Origin: Elymus sibiricus
Taxonomy: Eukaryota; Streptophyta; Magnoliopsida; Poales; Poaceae
Assembly: GCA_039707655.1 (NCBI GenBank)
Contig: CM077674.1
Coordinates: 243,381,904-243,445,903, forward strand
Length of the DNA stretch: 64,000 bases
Direction: 5' to 3'
The position numbers were made by a program, and so were the translations under genes. Below, one piece after another: positions 11,600-21,992 of this stretch. The notes below the pieces were generated by a model that searched no databases, was not told the DNA's origin, and was given only the letters and a program-made list of their open reading frames with translations. Position 1 is the stretch's first letter, and each line of letters starts with the position of its first letter.

Positions 11600-12467
11600 T
11601 GTCGGAAGTCGGGCTCCGGGGAACCAAAGGTTCGAACACTGGGGTGAGCTCATTCTACCGCTTCTCTCCTACCACGACTAAGCAATGGCGAGGCTATAGC
11701 AAGAGCGCGCTAGTGAGGAACGGACCATGGACTCAGCGGTTACCCAGGTTCGGGCCACCTTGCGGTGTAAAACCCTACTCCTGCTTGTGGTTGGGATTTC
11801 AAGGGGCAAGAGAGTTCTTGCGTACAAGGTGGAGGAGGCAGAACTCAACCGATATCCCTCTCTACAACGGTAGCACTGCCCTTTATTCCAGACTTGGTCC
11901 TCTCCCCCCTCGAAAACTTAGGCGGGAAGGGTTGCCACACTTGGCTGTTTTGAAAGGGGACAGGCGCTCAGGCTATCCAGACTAAAGGCAGCCTTCGCCT
12001 GCCAAAGCATGATCCATGACGCGCCGGTGGGCTCTGTGATGACCTCCGCCCTGCGCGCCCGCCGTCTTGGTCTTCCTTCGCCGATCGGGCAACCTTTGGG
12101 GTCGCTTTGGGGAGTAGATAACTGGCCCTGCTCCCTTAACACAAAAAAGGAAACCATCTTCATCCGCGCCTGCTGGCGCGGCCTCTGTCGCCACTCGTCG
12201 TCGCGTGCGTCACCCACGTGATGGGCCCCAGACCGCGCAGCAGTGCCGAACGGCCTTCGTCTTGGGCGCCTTCAGGAGGAGGCCTCGTCGGTGAGGATGT
12301 CGAGCCTTGCTTGCCACTTCCTGAGGAGGAGGCCTCAGGAGGCCAAGGCCTCATGAAGAGTCCTGGTGAGGTGCTTGGTGATGACGGCCTGCTGGGCCCA
12401 CGCCTGGCGTTGCGCCCTGGGCCAAAGGCAGACAGGTCTGGATACCCTGGGTTCCATGGGCCCGACA
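11600..12467 (-). repeat. 3' LTR of Tat element 1
   Basis: 868 bp, TGTCGG...CCCGACA on the plus strand. It is nearly the same as the LTR at 21993-22895, which is 35 bp longer largely because of an extra block of CCTCGGGAGG-type repeats near 22680. A CTTAACACAAAAAAGGAAACC block near 12135 is shared by both. Confidence 0.92.
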
Positions 12468-12621
12468 GTAGCCCTCGGGACCGTGGCGCGCACGTTCCCG
12501 CCTACTGGGGGCGAAACGGCATGGGCCCTAACCGCCTGCGGCCAGGCGCGACGCGTGGTGCACGATGTGACGGGGGACGCCCCCACTTCTCCCACGATGC
12601 CTCGGTAACCGCCCGCGCTGA

Positions 12622-12629
12622 CATAAAAC
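12622..12629 (+). promoter_or_regulatory. Possible TATA box for antisense ORF 1
   Basis: CATAAAAC lies about 150 bp before the ATG at 12773, in otherwise G+C-rich sequence just inside the 3' LTR. Position and composition suit a plus-strand promoter; there is no transcript evidence. Confidence 0.3.
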
Positions 12630-12772
12630 CGCCCGCGGGCGACGCGAGGCCATCATTGCCTTCCTTCACGCATTCCGTCCCCTTGCGCTTGCCTTCTCGC
12701 GCGTAGCTCCTCGCGACCCCCTCTCCGAGCTCCGCCTCTTCTCGCTCCTCGACCCGCGCCTGCGCCGCGCAG

Positions 12773-14718
12773 ATGGCGCCCGCCGGCAAGAGGGGAAAGG
12801 CGGCGGCTCCGTCCCCAAGCACGCCTGTCCTCGGGGCGGTGCTGCAGCACTCCACCATCATCGATGGAGAGGGCTTGGACAAGGTGCTCCCGTTTGTGGC
12901 CGGCGATCAGAACGAGAACCAGGTGATCCAGATCTGGCCAGGGACGTGCACGCGGTGCTATCTGGGGGCGACGGCCTACCCCTTCTTCCTCCACAGCGTA
13001 TATGCCGGGTTGGTGCCGCCGTTCTCGGACTTCTTCTACGCCATTCTCTCCCACTATCAGATCCACGCCCTCCATCTTCAACCCAACTCCATTCTCCTCC
13101 TGGCCATGTTTGCCTTTTACTGCGAGGCTTTCGTAGGCATGATGCCTTCAGTGGGCGCGCCTCGGGAGGTCGAGACGGAGAGGCCTTGGGAGGCAGCCTC
13201 TGGAGGCAGGGACGCCCTCCCCCTTGACCCTGCCGCGAGGAAAGGAGTGGCGATGGGGGAGGTCGAAACGCCCACCCCCCCGCCGGGGGCCTCCCTAAGC
13301 GTGGGGGGAGGAGTTGTGGGGCGCGCCGTCGCGGGCATGGCGAGCCCCCATAGCGTGCCGCCGCAGCCGAACGCGGGGGGTGGCCTGGCGAACCCACCGC
13401 TCCAGGCAAGCGGCGCCGAGTCCTCCTTAACTGCGGCGGCGGAGAGTGTCAGAGGGCCCGACCCGGACTGGCCTCTGGCCCTTGTGAGCGGCCACACCCT
13501 GCTCAGGCCCGAAGCCTTGCGCGACACCAAGGCCGCGCTCACTCAGCTCAGGACAGACTTCCAGGACTCTGAGACGCGCCTTGCCGAGGAACGCCTGAAG
13601 CTTGCTGACGGGTGGCGCCGGCTCAGCGTCACCGTCGAAACGGCCCGGCGCCAGAATGAACGCGCTCGCGCACAGGGCGAGAAGGACGCCGCCGAAGCGG
13701 AGGGGGTTCGTGCGAGTGCCCTCCGGGAGGCCGAAGTGGCCGTTGCGCGCCGCGAAGAGGCGGAGGCCCGCCTGAAGGAGTTCCAGGACCAACATGCTGA
13801 GCAGGAGCAGTTGCTCCTCGCGCGGGAAAGCGCCCTCGCCACTCGCGAGAAGGAGGTCGTGGCCCGCGAAGCGGGCCTCGAGACTCGCACGGAGGGCCTC
13901 GAGAAGACGGCGACCGAGCAGGCCACGGAGAAGGAGCGCCTGGAGACGCTGGGGCGCCAGCTGGCCGATGCCCAAGAGGCTCACACGAAGCGTGTCACCG
14001 AGGCCAACGCCCAGCTGGAGGCCAAGGAGAAGAAGGCTCAGGAGGATGCTAACGCGAAGGTAGCGGAGGCGCGCCCGGCGCTTGCCGAGGAGCACGATAA
14101 GGCGCTGGCGCAGCAGAGGGACACCTTCGAGACGGAGCGTGAGCGGTTCCGGCAGGAGATCACTGATCTCAAGGCGGCACTCGCCGAGGCGGAGACCCGC
14201 CGGGGGGCCGCGTCGTAGCCCAGCTCCGGCGCCGTGGCCGAGCCATCCTCCCTTTGTCTCCAAGTGGGGGGCGCTGCCAGCACGGCCGAGCAAGCCGGAG
14301 GCGTGGCGGATCAGGAACAGGAGCGGCAGCGCGAACGCGTCAAGACGCTTCACTCCCTCGAGCTCCGCGCCCACGATGCTCTGAACTCCATCTGCTAGGG
14401 GAGGCTTGGAGCCCTCCGCGAGTCCCGCGACACCGACTACGTCGACTTCCCCGCCTACTGGAGGAGTGCCGCGGCCTCTTCTCCCTGGCGGCGACTCGCG
14501 TCTTCAGCCACCTCCTTCATGCCGATCCCAACTTTGACTTTGACAAGGTGATAGCCCCAGTCCAAGAGGAGCTTCACGATGGCCTCGCAAAGGCAGTAGA
14601 AGGCCACGTGGACGCGTTGCTTGGGAAGTACTCCTGCGGCAGCGGCGAGAGCTCCGGCGGCGAGAGCTCCGGTGGCGACGACGGCGCCGGCGACGGCGAC
14701 GATGGCGCGAGTACCTAG
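12773..14718 (+). pseudogene. Antisense extra ORF 1 (Tat aORF, gypsy-transposon domain plus coiled coil)
   Basis: The first 481 codons are open (12773-14218). Residues about 60-123 contain a hydrophobic domain (YPFFLHSVYAGLVPPFSDFF ... NSILLLAMFAFYCEAF) that corresponds position by position to residues 51-104 of the antisense ORF of element 2 (50239). This is the kind of domain catalogued as a putative gypsy-type transposon family in grasses. Here the second half of the domain is missing, and a proline/glycine-rich linker follows directly. Residues about 240-475 are an uninterrupted Glu/Ala/Arg-rich coiled coil. TAG stops at 14216 and 14396, plus one frameshift, separate the rest, ending in an acidic Ser/Gly/Asp tail at 14718. 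Function is unknown; a structural or nucleic-acid-handling role is only a guess. Confidence 0.75.
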
Positions 14719-15654
14719 GGTCCTTTTCCCTTCGTCACCCTGCGCTAGATCGATGTGGCCCCATGGGGGCGTGAAGACGATGCCTTGGTGTTTAAGTACT
14801 TTATGATTTGCTGTAATGAACGCTCGTGGCCTCGCGAAGCTTTCTCTTGAGGCCTGTTTTGCTCTTTTTGCTTGCCATGATGCTCTACGTTGTCAGGACC
14901 CAGCCCCCGAGCGGGCCATAGCCGTCGCTGGTATGTCAGGTTGCGATGCCTGGACAAGGCCAGGAGGCGAGGGGCATCGGGAGCTAGTGAGGGCTCCTGA
15001 GGCGCGATGCTCAGAGATCCCCCCTTCGACGCGCAAGCGGCTTGCGCCAAGAGAAACGCTGGCGCTCGTGAGGCTGCCGGAGGGGAAGGCTTAAGAGATG
15101 GCGAGGGCGGCTCGCAAGGCGGGAGACTTAGCTCAGTACAAGGTAGTGTCTGGTGGGCCATCTATTGCAGGGTACACCTCGTGAGGGTTCCGCTCGCGAG
15201 GTCTCCTGCTGAGACGGCCGCCGAGGGTTAGCTCCCGAGGCGGGGCCTACTGGCTTCCTGAGGCCCTGAGGGGGAAACCTCGTGAGGCATCCTCGCGAGG
15301 CCTTTCAGGGAACCTGCTCCTAAAATAACTACATGCAGAGTACTTAACGACAGGGGAGCAGCGCACGCTCGTCGATTCGCTCATGGGCATTACGCGAGGA
15401 GACAAGACACCAAGAACCTTGGTGGGGTGGCGTGCACGGGAGCAGACCCGCGAGCCAGAGCCCGGTTGCTTGGGTTTTCCAGCGCTGCCGTGACTTACCC
15501 GAGCACAGACACCGTGTCGAGCCCCCAGTCGTGTGAGGCTCATGAGGGACGTCGTGAGCGCTCGAGGCTCGCGAGGCAAGGACAAAACGAAACGCCATGT
15601 AAGAAACCGAGCTTTACTGAAGTAAGATAGCAACCCATTACATAACTAAAACAA

Positions 15655-15804
15655 GATGCGGCTGCCGTGTCCGGCACGGGTCAGCTTGAGGTTGGTGCAA
15701 CCCGTGGGGCACCCTCAATTACACATCGAAATGAGAAAAAGAGTGCTGCCGTGTCTGGCACGGGTCAACTTGAGGTTGGTGCAGCCCGTGGGGCGCCCTT
15801 AGTT
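15655..15804. repeat. Two direct copies, about 65 bp
   Basis: The block GCTGCCGTGTCCGGCACGGG...GTGGGGCACCCTCAATT (about 15659-15720) recurs with few changes at about 15744-15804. GGTTGGTGCA is present in both. Confidence 0.8.
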
Positions 15805-15809
15805 GATTG

Positions 15810-15989
15810 TTCCGCCAGTGTAGAGCATGGGGCTTCCACATAGGTGTGGGTATGTTCGCGGGTCCATCGTTCCGCCAGCGCGGAGCATGGGGCTTCCATA
15901 GGGGTGTGGGTATGATCGCGGGTCGATCGTTCCGCCAGCGCGAAGCATGGGGCTTCCACTTGGGCATGGGCGGGAGCTCTCGCGGGCCC
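15810..15989. repeat. Tandem repeat, three 60-bp units
   Basis: Units start at 15810, 15870 and 15930, each opening TTCCGCCAG and containing AGCATGGGGCTTCCA and a TCGCGGG block. The exact 60-bp spacing shows recent tandem duplication in the 3' untranslated part of the element. Confidence 0.9.
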
Positions 15990-16054
15990 ATCAGGCGAAC
16001 GCAATGAGAGGCTCCGGGGCATGTACAACCCCATTTCGTTCGTACGCGTGAGGG

Positions 16055-17130
16055 TCACGGGTAGAACTTGCGGAGGTGTTGGAAGTTCCAGGCGTTAGGC
16101 ACAGGAACTCCGTCCTCCGTGTCCAGCTGGGCTGAGCCGGGCCTGGAGACATGAGTAACCCTGAAAGGGCCTTCCCACATAGGTGAGAGTTTGTGGAGCC
16201 CCTCTCTGGAGAGGATTCTATGCAGGACAAGGTCGCTGACTTCGAGAGTGCGAGGGCGGATGCTGCGGCTGTGGTAGCGACGCAAGGCCTGCTGGTACCA
16301 CGCGGCGCGAATGGCGGCCTGGCGGCGGCCCTCCTCCAGGAGCAGCAGATCGGTCTCCCGCGAGCCGTCCTGACACGCCTCGTCGAAGGAAAGGACTCAC
16401 GGGGAGCCATTCTTAAGCTCCAGTGGGAGGACCGCCTCAGCGCCATAGACGAGGAAGAAGGGGGTCTCGCCGGTATTCTTGCTTGCCGTCGTGCGGATGG
16501 ACCACAGCACGGACTGCAGCTCGTCGAGACAGCCCTTGCCGCAATTCTCGAGTTTCTTCTTGAAGCTCCTTGTTTTGAGGCCCTCGAGGACCTCGGCGTT
16601 GGCACGCTCGGCCTGGCCATTACTTCGCGGGTGCGCCACCGAGGCGTAGCAGATCTGCGTGCCGAGGCTGGCGCAGTAGGACTTGAAGAGGCCGCTTGTG
16701 AACTGGGAGCCATTGTCGGTGATGATGCGGTTGGGAACTCCAAAATGGCTCACGAGGCCCTTGATGAACTTGACGGCAGAGCCTGCCGGGATGGTGCGCA
16801 CCGGCTCGACTTTTGCCCACTTGGTGAACTTGTCGATGGCGACATAGAGGTAGCGGAAACCGCTAGCCGCGCTAGGGAAGAGCCCCAGGATGTCCAGCCC
16901 CCAGATCGCGAAGGGCCATGAGAGGGGAATCGTCTGAAGGCCCTGCGCCGGCTGGTGGATCTGCTTGGCGTGGAATTGGCAGGCCTCGCAGGCTTGGACC
17001 AGCGCGGTAGCATCACGCAACGCAGTGGGCCAGTAGAAGCCGCTACGGAACACCTTGCCGACGAGGGTGCGTGACGAGGAGGGGTGGCCGCAGTCTCCTC
17101 CATGGATATCAGCGAGCATCTCGCGCCCTT
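16055..17130 (-). pseudogene. Integrase of Tat element 1
   Basis: The zinc-finger half is visible (HGGDCGHPS, then CEACQFHAKQ). The catalytic core has all three acidic residues in context: D in WGLDILG, D in ITDNGSQF and E in HPRSNGQAERAN. The C-terminal part, ending at 16055, carries WEGPFRV, the GPF/Y-type module, without a chromodomain. It would join element cDNA to host DNA. A TGA codon at 16397-16399 sits between core and C-terminus (probably CGA to TGA), and a one-base loss near 17128 separates it from the RNase H frame, so it is inactive. Confidence 0.88.
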
Positions 17131-18060
17131 GCTTTCAGAGATGCACCGCAGGGAGACGCCATTGGGGCGCCTGCGGTACAGCTCACCATCTTGTAGGCAG
17201 TAAGCGGTGGCCTGCCGGGCCACGCACTCTGCTTCTGAGTCTTTCTCCGGGAGGGTGCCGCAAAGCAAGTAAGCCTTGAACTCCGCGGCCCAGCTATCCG
17301 CTTGAGGCTCCGGCGCCAGCAGCAGGCGGGCTCCTGAGGCCGGGCCGTAGTCTGGCGCGCCCGTGGGTGGTGCGGGCGGGAGTTCCTCACGAAGGAGCGC
17401 CGTGCTCACGGTAGGAGGTGCGGCTGATGGCTTGAGGAGCCTTTCCTCGAAGACACCGGGGCTCTGAGGCTCGTGGCGAGATGCTCGTTTGGCGATGTCG
17501 TCGGCTTCTTTGTTACCGCTGCGGGGGACGTGCTGCAGCTCCAGGCCAAGAAAACGCTTCTCAAGTTTACGTACCTCTTCCAGGTAGGCGGCCATGTGCT
17601 CGTCCTTGGGCTTGTAGCTTTTGTTGGAAAAGTTGATGAGAAGTTGCGAATTGCCCTTGATGGTCAGACGTTTGATGCCCAGGGCGAACGCAGCCTTGAG
17701 GCCGGCGAAGAGGCCCTCATACTCTGCGATGTTGTTGGAGACCTTGTCGGTGTGCCTGAAGCAGAGCTGTACGGCGTAGTAGAGCCTGTCCCCTGTCGGC
17801 GACGTGAGCATGACCCCAGCCCCCGCGCCCTATCGGGAGAAGGCGCCGTCGAAGTGCATGGTCCAGCCGCCAGGCGCCTTGTCCCCTAGCAGAAGGGACT
17901 GGGCCTCGCGAGGCTCCTCCTCGTACGTGTCCGTCCACTCTTCCACGAAGTCGGTAGAGCCGCGCCTTTGATGACTCTGGTGGTGGAGAATTCCAGCTGG
18001 AAGGCTTGCAGCTCGATGTTTCATTCGGCGATGCGGCCAACGGCGTTGGGGCTGCGTAGA
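17109..18060 (-). pseudogene. RNase H region of Tat element 1
   Basis: Contains an RNase H fold of the type found in Tat elements: WTMHFDGAFS (first catalytic D), NIAEYEGLFAGLKAA (E) and the region around GNSQLLINFSN. Then come LEKRFLGLELQHVPRSGNKEAD and a DIAKRAS stretch leading into the integrase linker. A TAG at 17830-17832 falls just after the first catalytic aspartate, and a TGA at 18021-18023 lies at the border with reverse transcriptase. Confidence 0.82.
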
Positions 18061-19420
18061 ACTTTCTCCAAGGGGTAGGAAGAAATGACCTTGATGGGAT
18101 GACCCTGAAAGTAGTGGCATAGCTTCCTGGAGGCGACGAGGACCGTGTGGAGGAGCTTCTGCTGCATAGGGTAGCGCTCGCGCGCGTCCCTTAGCACGGT
18201 GCTGACGAAGTACACGGGGTGCTTGACGAGGCGCGTAGTTGTGGTGGCAGCTGGCTCTCCAGGCGCCTCACGAGGCTTGGAAGGCTCGGGAATCTCATGA
18301 GGCTCAGGAGGCTCGCGAGGCTCGGAAGGCTCACGCGGATAGGCGGCCTCACGAGGCTCAGGACGCTCGCGAGGCTCGGGGGGCTCACGAGGCTCAGCGG
18401 GCTCACGAGCCTGAAGGGGCGCGGAGGGTTTCTCCTTAGCACAGACGCGCTCCTGTCGCACCGCCACCAGTGCCGCGCTGGCTGTCTGGGGGGTGGCCGC
18501 CAAGAACAGCAGCAAGGGCTCGCGAGAGCGCGGCGCGACCATGATGGGCGGGCTCGTGAGGTACATCTTGAGGGCTTCAAGGGCGGCGTCTGCCTCAGGA
18601 GTCCATTTGAAGGAGCCGGACCTCTTTAGGAGCTTGAAGAAGGGCAGGGCTCGCTCACCAAACTTGGAGATGAAACGCCCCAGGGAGGCCATACATCCTA
18701 CCAAGCGCTGCATTTCCTTGAGGGTCCGGGGAGGACGCATTTTCTCGATGGCCTTGATCTTCTCTTGGTTGGCCTCGATGCCACGGTGCGAGACTAGGAA
18801 CCGAGGAGCTTGCTGGAGGGGACTCCGAAGACGCACTTCTCAGGGTTGAGCTTGAGGTTGACTTTGCGCAGGTTGGCAAATGTTTCCTGGAGGTCCGTGA
18901 TGAAGGATCCAGCCTCACGAGACTTGACCACGATGTCATCGACATAGGCCTCCGCGTTCCGCCCCATCTGAGGCCCCAGCGTGATGCGCATTAGCCGTTG
19001 GAAGGTGGCGCCCGCGCTCCTTAAACCGAAGGGCATGCAGACGTAGCAATATATGCCGCAGGGGGTGATGAAGGCCGTCCTCTCCACGTCTTCGGCCGCC
19101 ATCTTGATATGATGATAGCCTGAGAAGGCATCCAGGAAGCATAGCAAATCGCACCCGGCGGTGGAATCCATGATCTGATCGATGCGGGGCAGTGGAAATG
19201 TGTCTTGAGGGCAGAACTTGTTGAGGATGGTGAAGTCGACGCACATGCGCTCCTTGCCGCCCTTCTTGGGGACGACGACTGGGTTGGCGAGCCATTCAGG
19301 ATGGCGCACCTCGCGAACGACCCCAGCTTCCTAGAGCTTCTGAACTTCCTTGACGATGAAATCTTGCTTCTCTGGCACCTGGCGCCGTGCTTTCTGCTTG
19401 ACGGGGCATGCATTGGGGCA
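18021..19420 (-). pseudogene. Reverse transcriptase of Tat element 1
   Basis: Ty3/gypsy RT with ANPVVVPKKGGKERMCVDF near 19280, FPLPRIDQIMD, LDAFSGYHHIKM, PFGLRSAGATFQRLM and the catalytic YVDDIVVKS box near 18940. A one-base loss near 18810 shifts the frame in the thumb, and a TAG at 19331-19333 interrupts the N-terminal part. The connection region after the thumb holds an in-frame Pro/Glu/Arg-rich minisatellite (18262-18415) that other Tat elements lack at this place. The enzyme would copy element RNA into cDNA; this copy is dead. Confidence 0.88.
18262..18415 (-). repeat. In-frame coding minisatellite in pol
   Basis: Plus strand shows repeated GAGGCTC(A/G)(C/G)GAGGCTC units; the minus-strand pol frame reads them as repeats of P-x-E-P-R-E-P. 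The frame stays open through the array, so it has grown in multiples of three. Confidence 0.85.
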
Positions 19421-19528
19421 CATCGCTAAGTGGTGCTCGATCACCTCCCTCGGCACACCGGACAAGTCAGATGCTTTCCAGGCGAAAACATCTGAGTTTG
19501 CCCGAAGGAAGGTGACGAGCGCACTTTC

Positions 19529-20272
19529 CTATGCAGGAGGAAGGCCAGCGCCGATGGTGAAGGCAGGGCGAGAGCCACTGCCGTCCACTAACACCTTCTT
19601 CGTCTCGGCGCGGTCCTGAGAGAACAGCTTCTTCTTCTTCGCGGGCGCGGCCTCAGGAGGCTCGGCCGCGTCCTCGTCAGCCGGATGCATGACAGTGGCA
19701 GCCTTGTAAGCGTGCTCCAGGGAGCAGATCGCGTCCTTCTCATCGCAGGTGACGGTGATGATGCCGCCGCTGCCGGGCATCTTGAGGACGTTGTAGGCGT
19801 GGTGGGTCGCCGCCATGAACTTGGTGACAGCTGGGTAGCCCAAGATGGCGTTGTAAGGCAGGCCGATGCGCGCCATGTCGAAGTCGATGAGCTCGGTGTG
19901 GTAGTTCTTGCGGGTGCCAAAGGTGATGGGGAGGCGCACTTGCCCCAGTGGGATTGTAGAGCCATCGGTCACTACGGAGAAGGGCCTGGTCGGCATCAGC
20001 TGGTCGTAGGGCACTTGGAGCGTCTCGAAGGTCTCGATGGAGACCACGTTGAGGCCGGCACCCCCGTCGATGAGGGTCTTGCTGACCACGACGTTGCTGA
20101 TGGTGGGAGTGCACAGCATGGGGAGCGCGCCTGCGGAGGCCGTGGACTTGGGGTGGTCCTTGGAGTCGAAGGTGATGGCGTACTGCGACCACTTGAGGGG
20201 CCGCGAGGCCTCTGGCCTCGGGAGGGCGGCATTCACCTCACGAGAGAACTGCTTGAAGTGGCGGTTGGACAC
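19529..20272 (-). pseudogene. Aspartic protease of Tat element 1
   Basis: The domain carries KTLIDGGAGLNVV, in which the usual D-S/T-G is D-G-G, as is typical of Tat-lineage elements. Then come the flap-like region and GYPAVTKFMAATHHAY towards the C-terminal side. It would mature the Gag-Pol polyprotein. The frame ends at a TAG (19529-19531) that reads straight on into the RT N-terminal linker, so it is an internal nonsense codon rather than the true end. Confidence 0.85.
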
Positions 20273-20401
20273 GGGGGCCTGAGCCCTGCCAAGGATGCAG
20301 GCGACCGCGCGAGGCTCCTGGTAGCCCCCAGCGCCCTCGTCAGGCTGGTTGACGTCGTTCCTCCGGGGTGGCGGCGGCAGCGGCGGAAGAGCGGCATTGG
20401 C

Positions 20402-21929
20402 CTAAGGATTCGCCTCACGGGGCTGGTCGCGCCAGGCGGCCTCACGAGGCTGGTCGCGCCAGCCCTGGCGGAAGTTGCCATTGCCGTTGCGGCCGTCCCA
20501 ACGGTTGCCGCCGCGGCCACCTCCACGACTGTCGACGCAGCCATTACGGTCGTCTCGGCGTCCCTGGCGCTCGTCGCGGAGCAGCTTGAGCTCCTGGCAG
20601 TCCTCGGTGCTGTGGGAGCGGACGTTGTGATAGGCGCAGAGTGGCCGACTGTCTTTCCTGGGCTCGTGACAGTCGCGGCCGCGCTTCTGCTCGGGCTCCG
20701 CCGCAAGCACGGCAGGGCCCTTGCGCTTGACGTCCTTGTTCTTGGTCTTGGTGGCGTCGAGCACCGCGTCGGGGTCGTTGTGGACGAAGAGGTGGCCTTC
20801 TTCAGCCTTGGTGCACTTGTCGGCGAGGTCGAGCAGCTCAAGCACGGACGCCGGTGGAGAACGCAGAGATGACAGCCGCGTCGGAGGCGCGCGGGATCTT
20901 GTTACGCACCTGGCTGAAGCGCTGGATGTACTTGCGGAGGGTCTCGTTTGGGCGCTGCCGCACATGCCGCAGGTCGTTGATGGTGAGGGAGCGGTCCTGT
21001 GTGCCCTTGAAGTTGGTGACGAACTGGCTGCAGAGCTCGGCCCACGATGAGATGGACGCCTCTGGGAGGTTCATGAGCCAGGAGCGCGGGCCGTCCTTGA
21101 GGGACATGGGAAACCAGTTCGCCATGACCTTGTCGTCACCGTTCGCCGCCTCGATGCTCAGCGCGTAGAGCTGGAGGAACTCCGCGGGGTTGGGGGTTCC
21201 ATCGTAGCGCGGAGGCAGCTCAGGCTTGAACTTCGCAGGCCAGACCACGCGACGCAGCTCGCGGCTGAAGGCACGGCAGCCCACACCGCTTGAAGGGATG
21301 CCGCCAGCGAGGGCGGCGCGGTTTTGATGCCCAGCCGCCGCAACATCCTGAACGGCCTGGTCCTGGCGCTGGCGCAGTCGCTCGAGGAGCACTCGTGCAT
21401 CTGGGGGCGCGCGGCGGATGATCTGGCAGCTGGCCTCATCTCGGACCGGCGAGGACGCGCCATGGGAAGGCTCACGAGCCCGCGCGTTGCGCTGGGGCCC
21501 GCCATGCTCAACGCGCAGAGGAGGCGGCGGGGGAGCGCTGTGCGCCAGGTCCCCAGCGCGAGACGGCGGAGGGCGGAGCGAGTGAGAAGGTGCCGGAGCG
21601 TCCCCGGCAGCGTTGACGAGCTCGGTGATGCGGCCAAGCCAGGTGTCGTAGTCGGCGTTAGCTGGACGATAGCGGAGCAGCTCGCGCGCCATGAGCAGCG
21701 CGGCCTACGGGTTCGGCGGCCCACAGTGGGCGAGGGAGGAGGCCGTGGCGGTGTGGCCGTTTGCCTGCACGGAGGGGTGCAGGGAGGAGTCCTGCTGCTT
21801 GTGGGCAGCGGGGTCAGTGGCGGCAGCAGCCTCGGCATCAGGGCGGCGGCGATCGCCACGGGCCACTGGCTCCGTCTGAGCCACGCGGCCAGCCCTGCGC
21901 TCGGTGCGCTCACGATGTGCGTCGGCCAT
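20402..21929 (-). pseudogene. Gag of Tat element 1
   Basis: Starts at ATG 21929. The capsid core is at about 20840-21250 (WPAKFKPELPPRYDG, WLMNLP, SWAELCSQFVTNF, RPNETLRKYIQRF), matching the retrotransposon gag family. After a one-base frame change near 20840 come a basic linker and a zinc-knuckle-like region around CAYHNVRSHSTEDCQEL (C-x2-4-H pattern, with C replaced by A/Y spacing as in Tat elements). The C-terminal part is Arg/Gly-rich. TAG codons at 21705-21707 and 20402-20404 lie in frame. Gag would form the virus-like particle. Confidence 0.82.
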
Positions 21930-21972
21930 GAGGTTGGTGGAGCAGAGGGCGGAGCGGAAGAACAGAAGCGCA

Positions 21973-21990
21973 CCCCTACCTGGCGCGCCA
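21973..21990 (-). promoter_or_regulatory. Primer-binding site of Tat element 1
   Basis: Two bases inside the 5' LTR, the minus strand reads TGGCGCGCCAGGTAGGGG, a primer-binding-site form common in grass Tat-lineage elements. It confirms that transcription runs on the minus strand. Confidence 0.85.
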
Positions 21991-21992
21991 AA

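Larger units (their letters stand above)
14719..16054. other. Non-coding stretch between antisense ORF and integrase
   Basis: Holds the convergent 3' ends of the antisense ORF and pol. A TGTAATGAAC motif near 14812 may be a poly(A) signal region for the antisense transcript; a similar TGTAATGAAC follows the antisense gene of element 2 at about 54265. CGAGGC-type short repeats are frequent, and direct repeats occupy 15655-15990. Confidence 0.55.

Noticed and set aside
13427..14374. Minus-strand open frame of 315 codons
   Set aside because: Complement of the Glu/Ala/Arg coiled coil of antisense ORF 1; Leu/Arg-rich with no motif.
18794..19309. Programmed frameshift between RT parts in Tat element 1
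   Set aside because: It is a one-base loss inside the conserved RT thumb, not at a domain border with a slippery site, and neighbouring nonsense codons show decay.
19685..20872. Plus-strand open frame of 395 codons
   Set aside because: Lies opposite gag and protease of Tat element 1; Val/Ala/Gly-rich shadow of a G+C-rich coding region.
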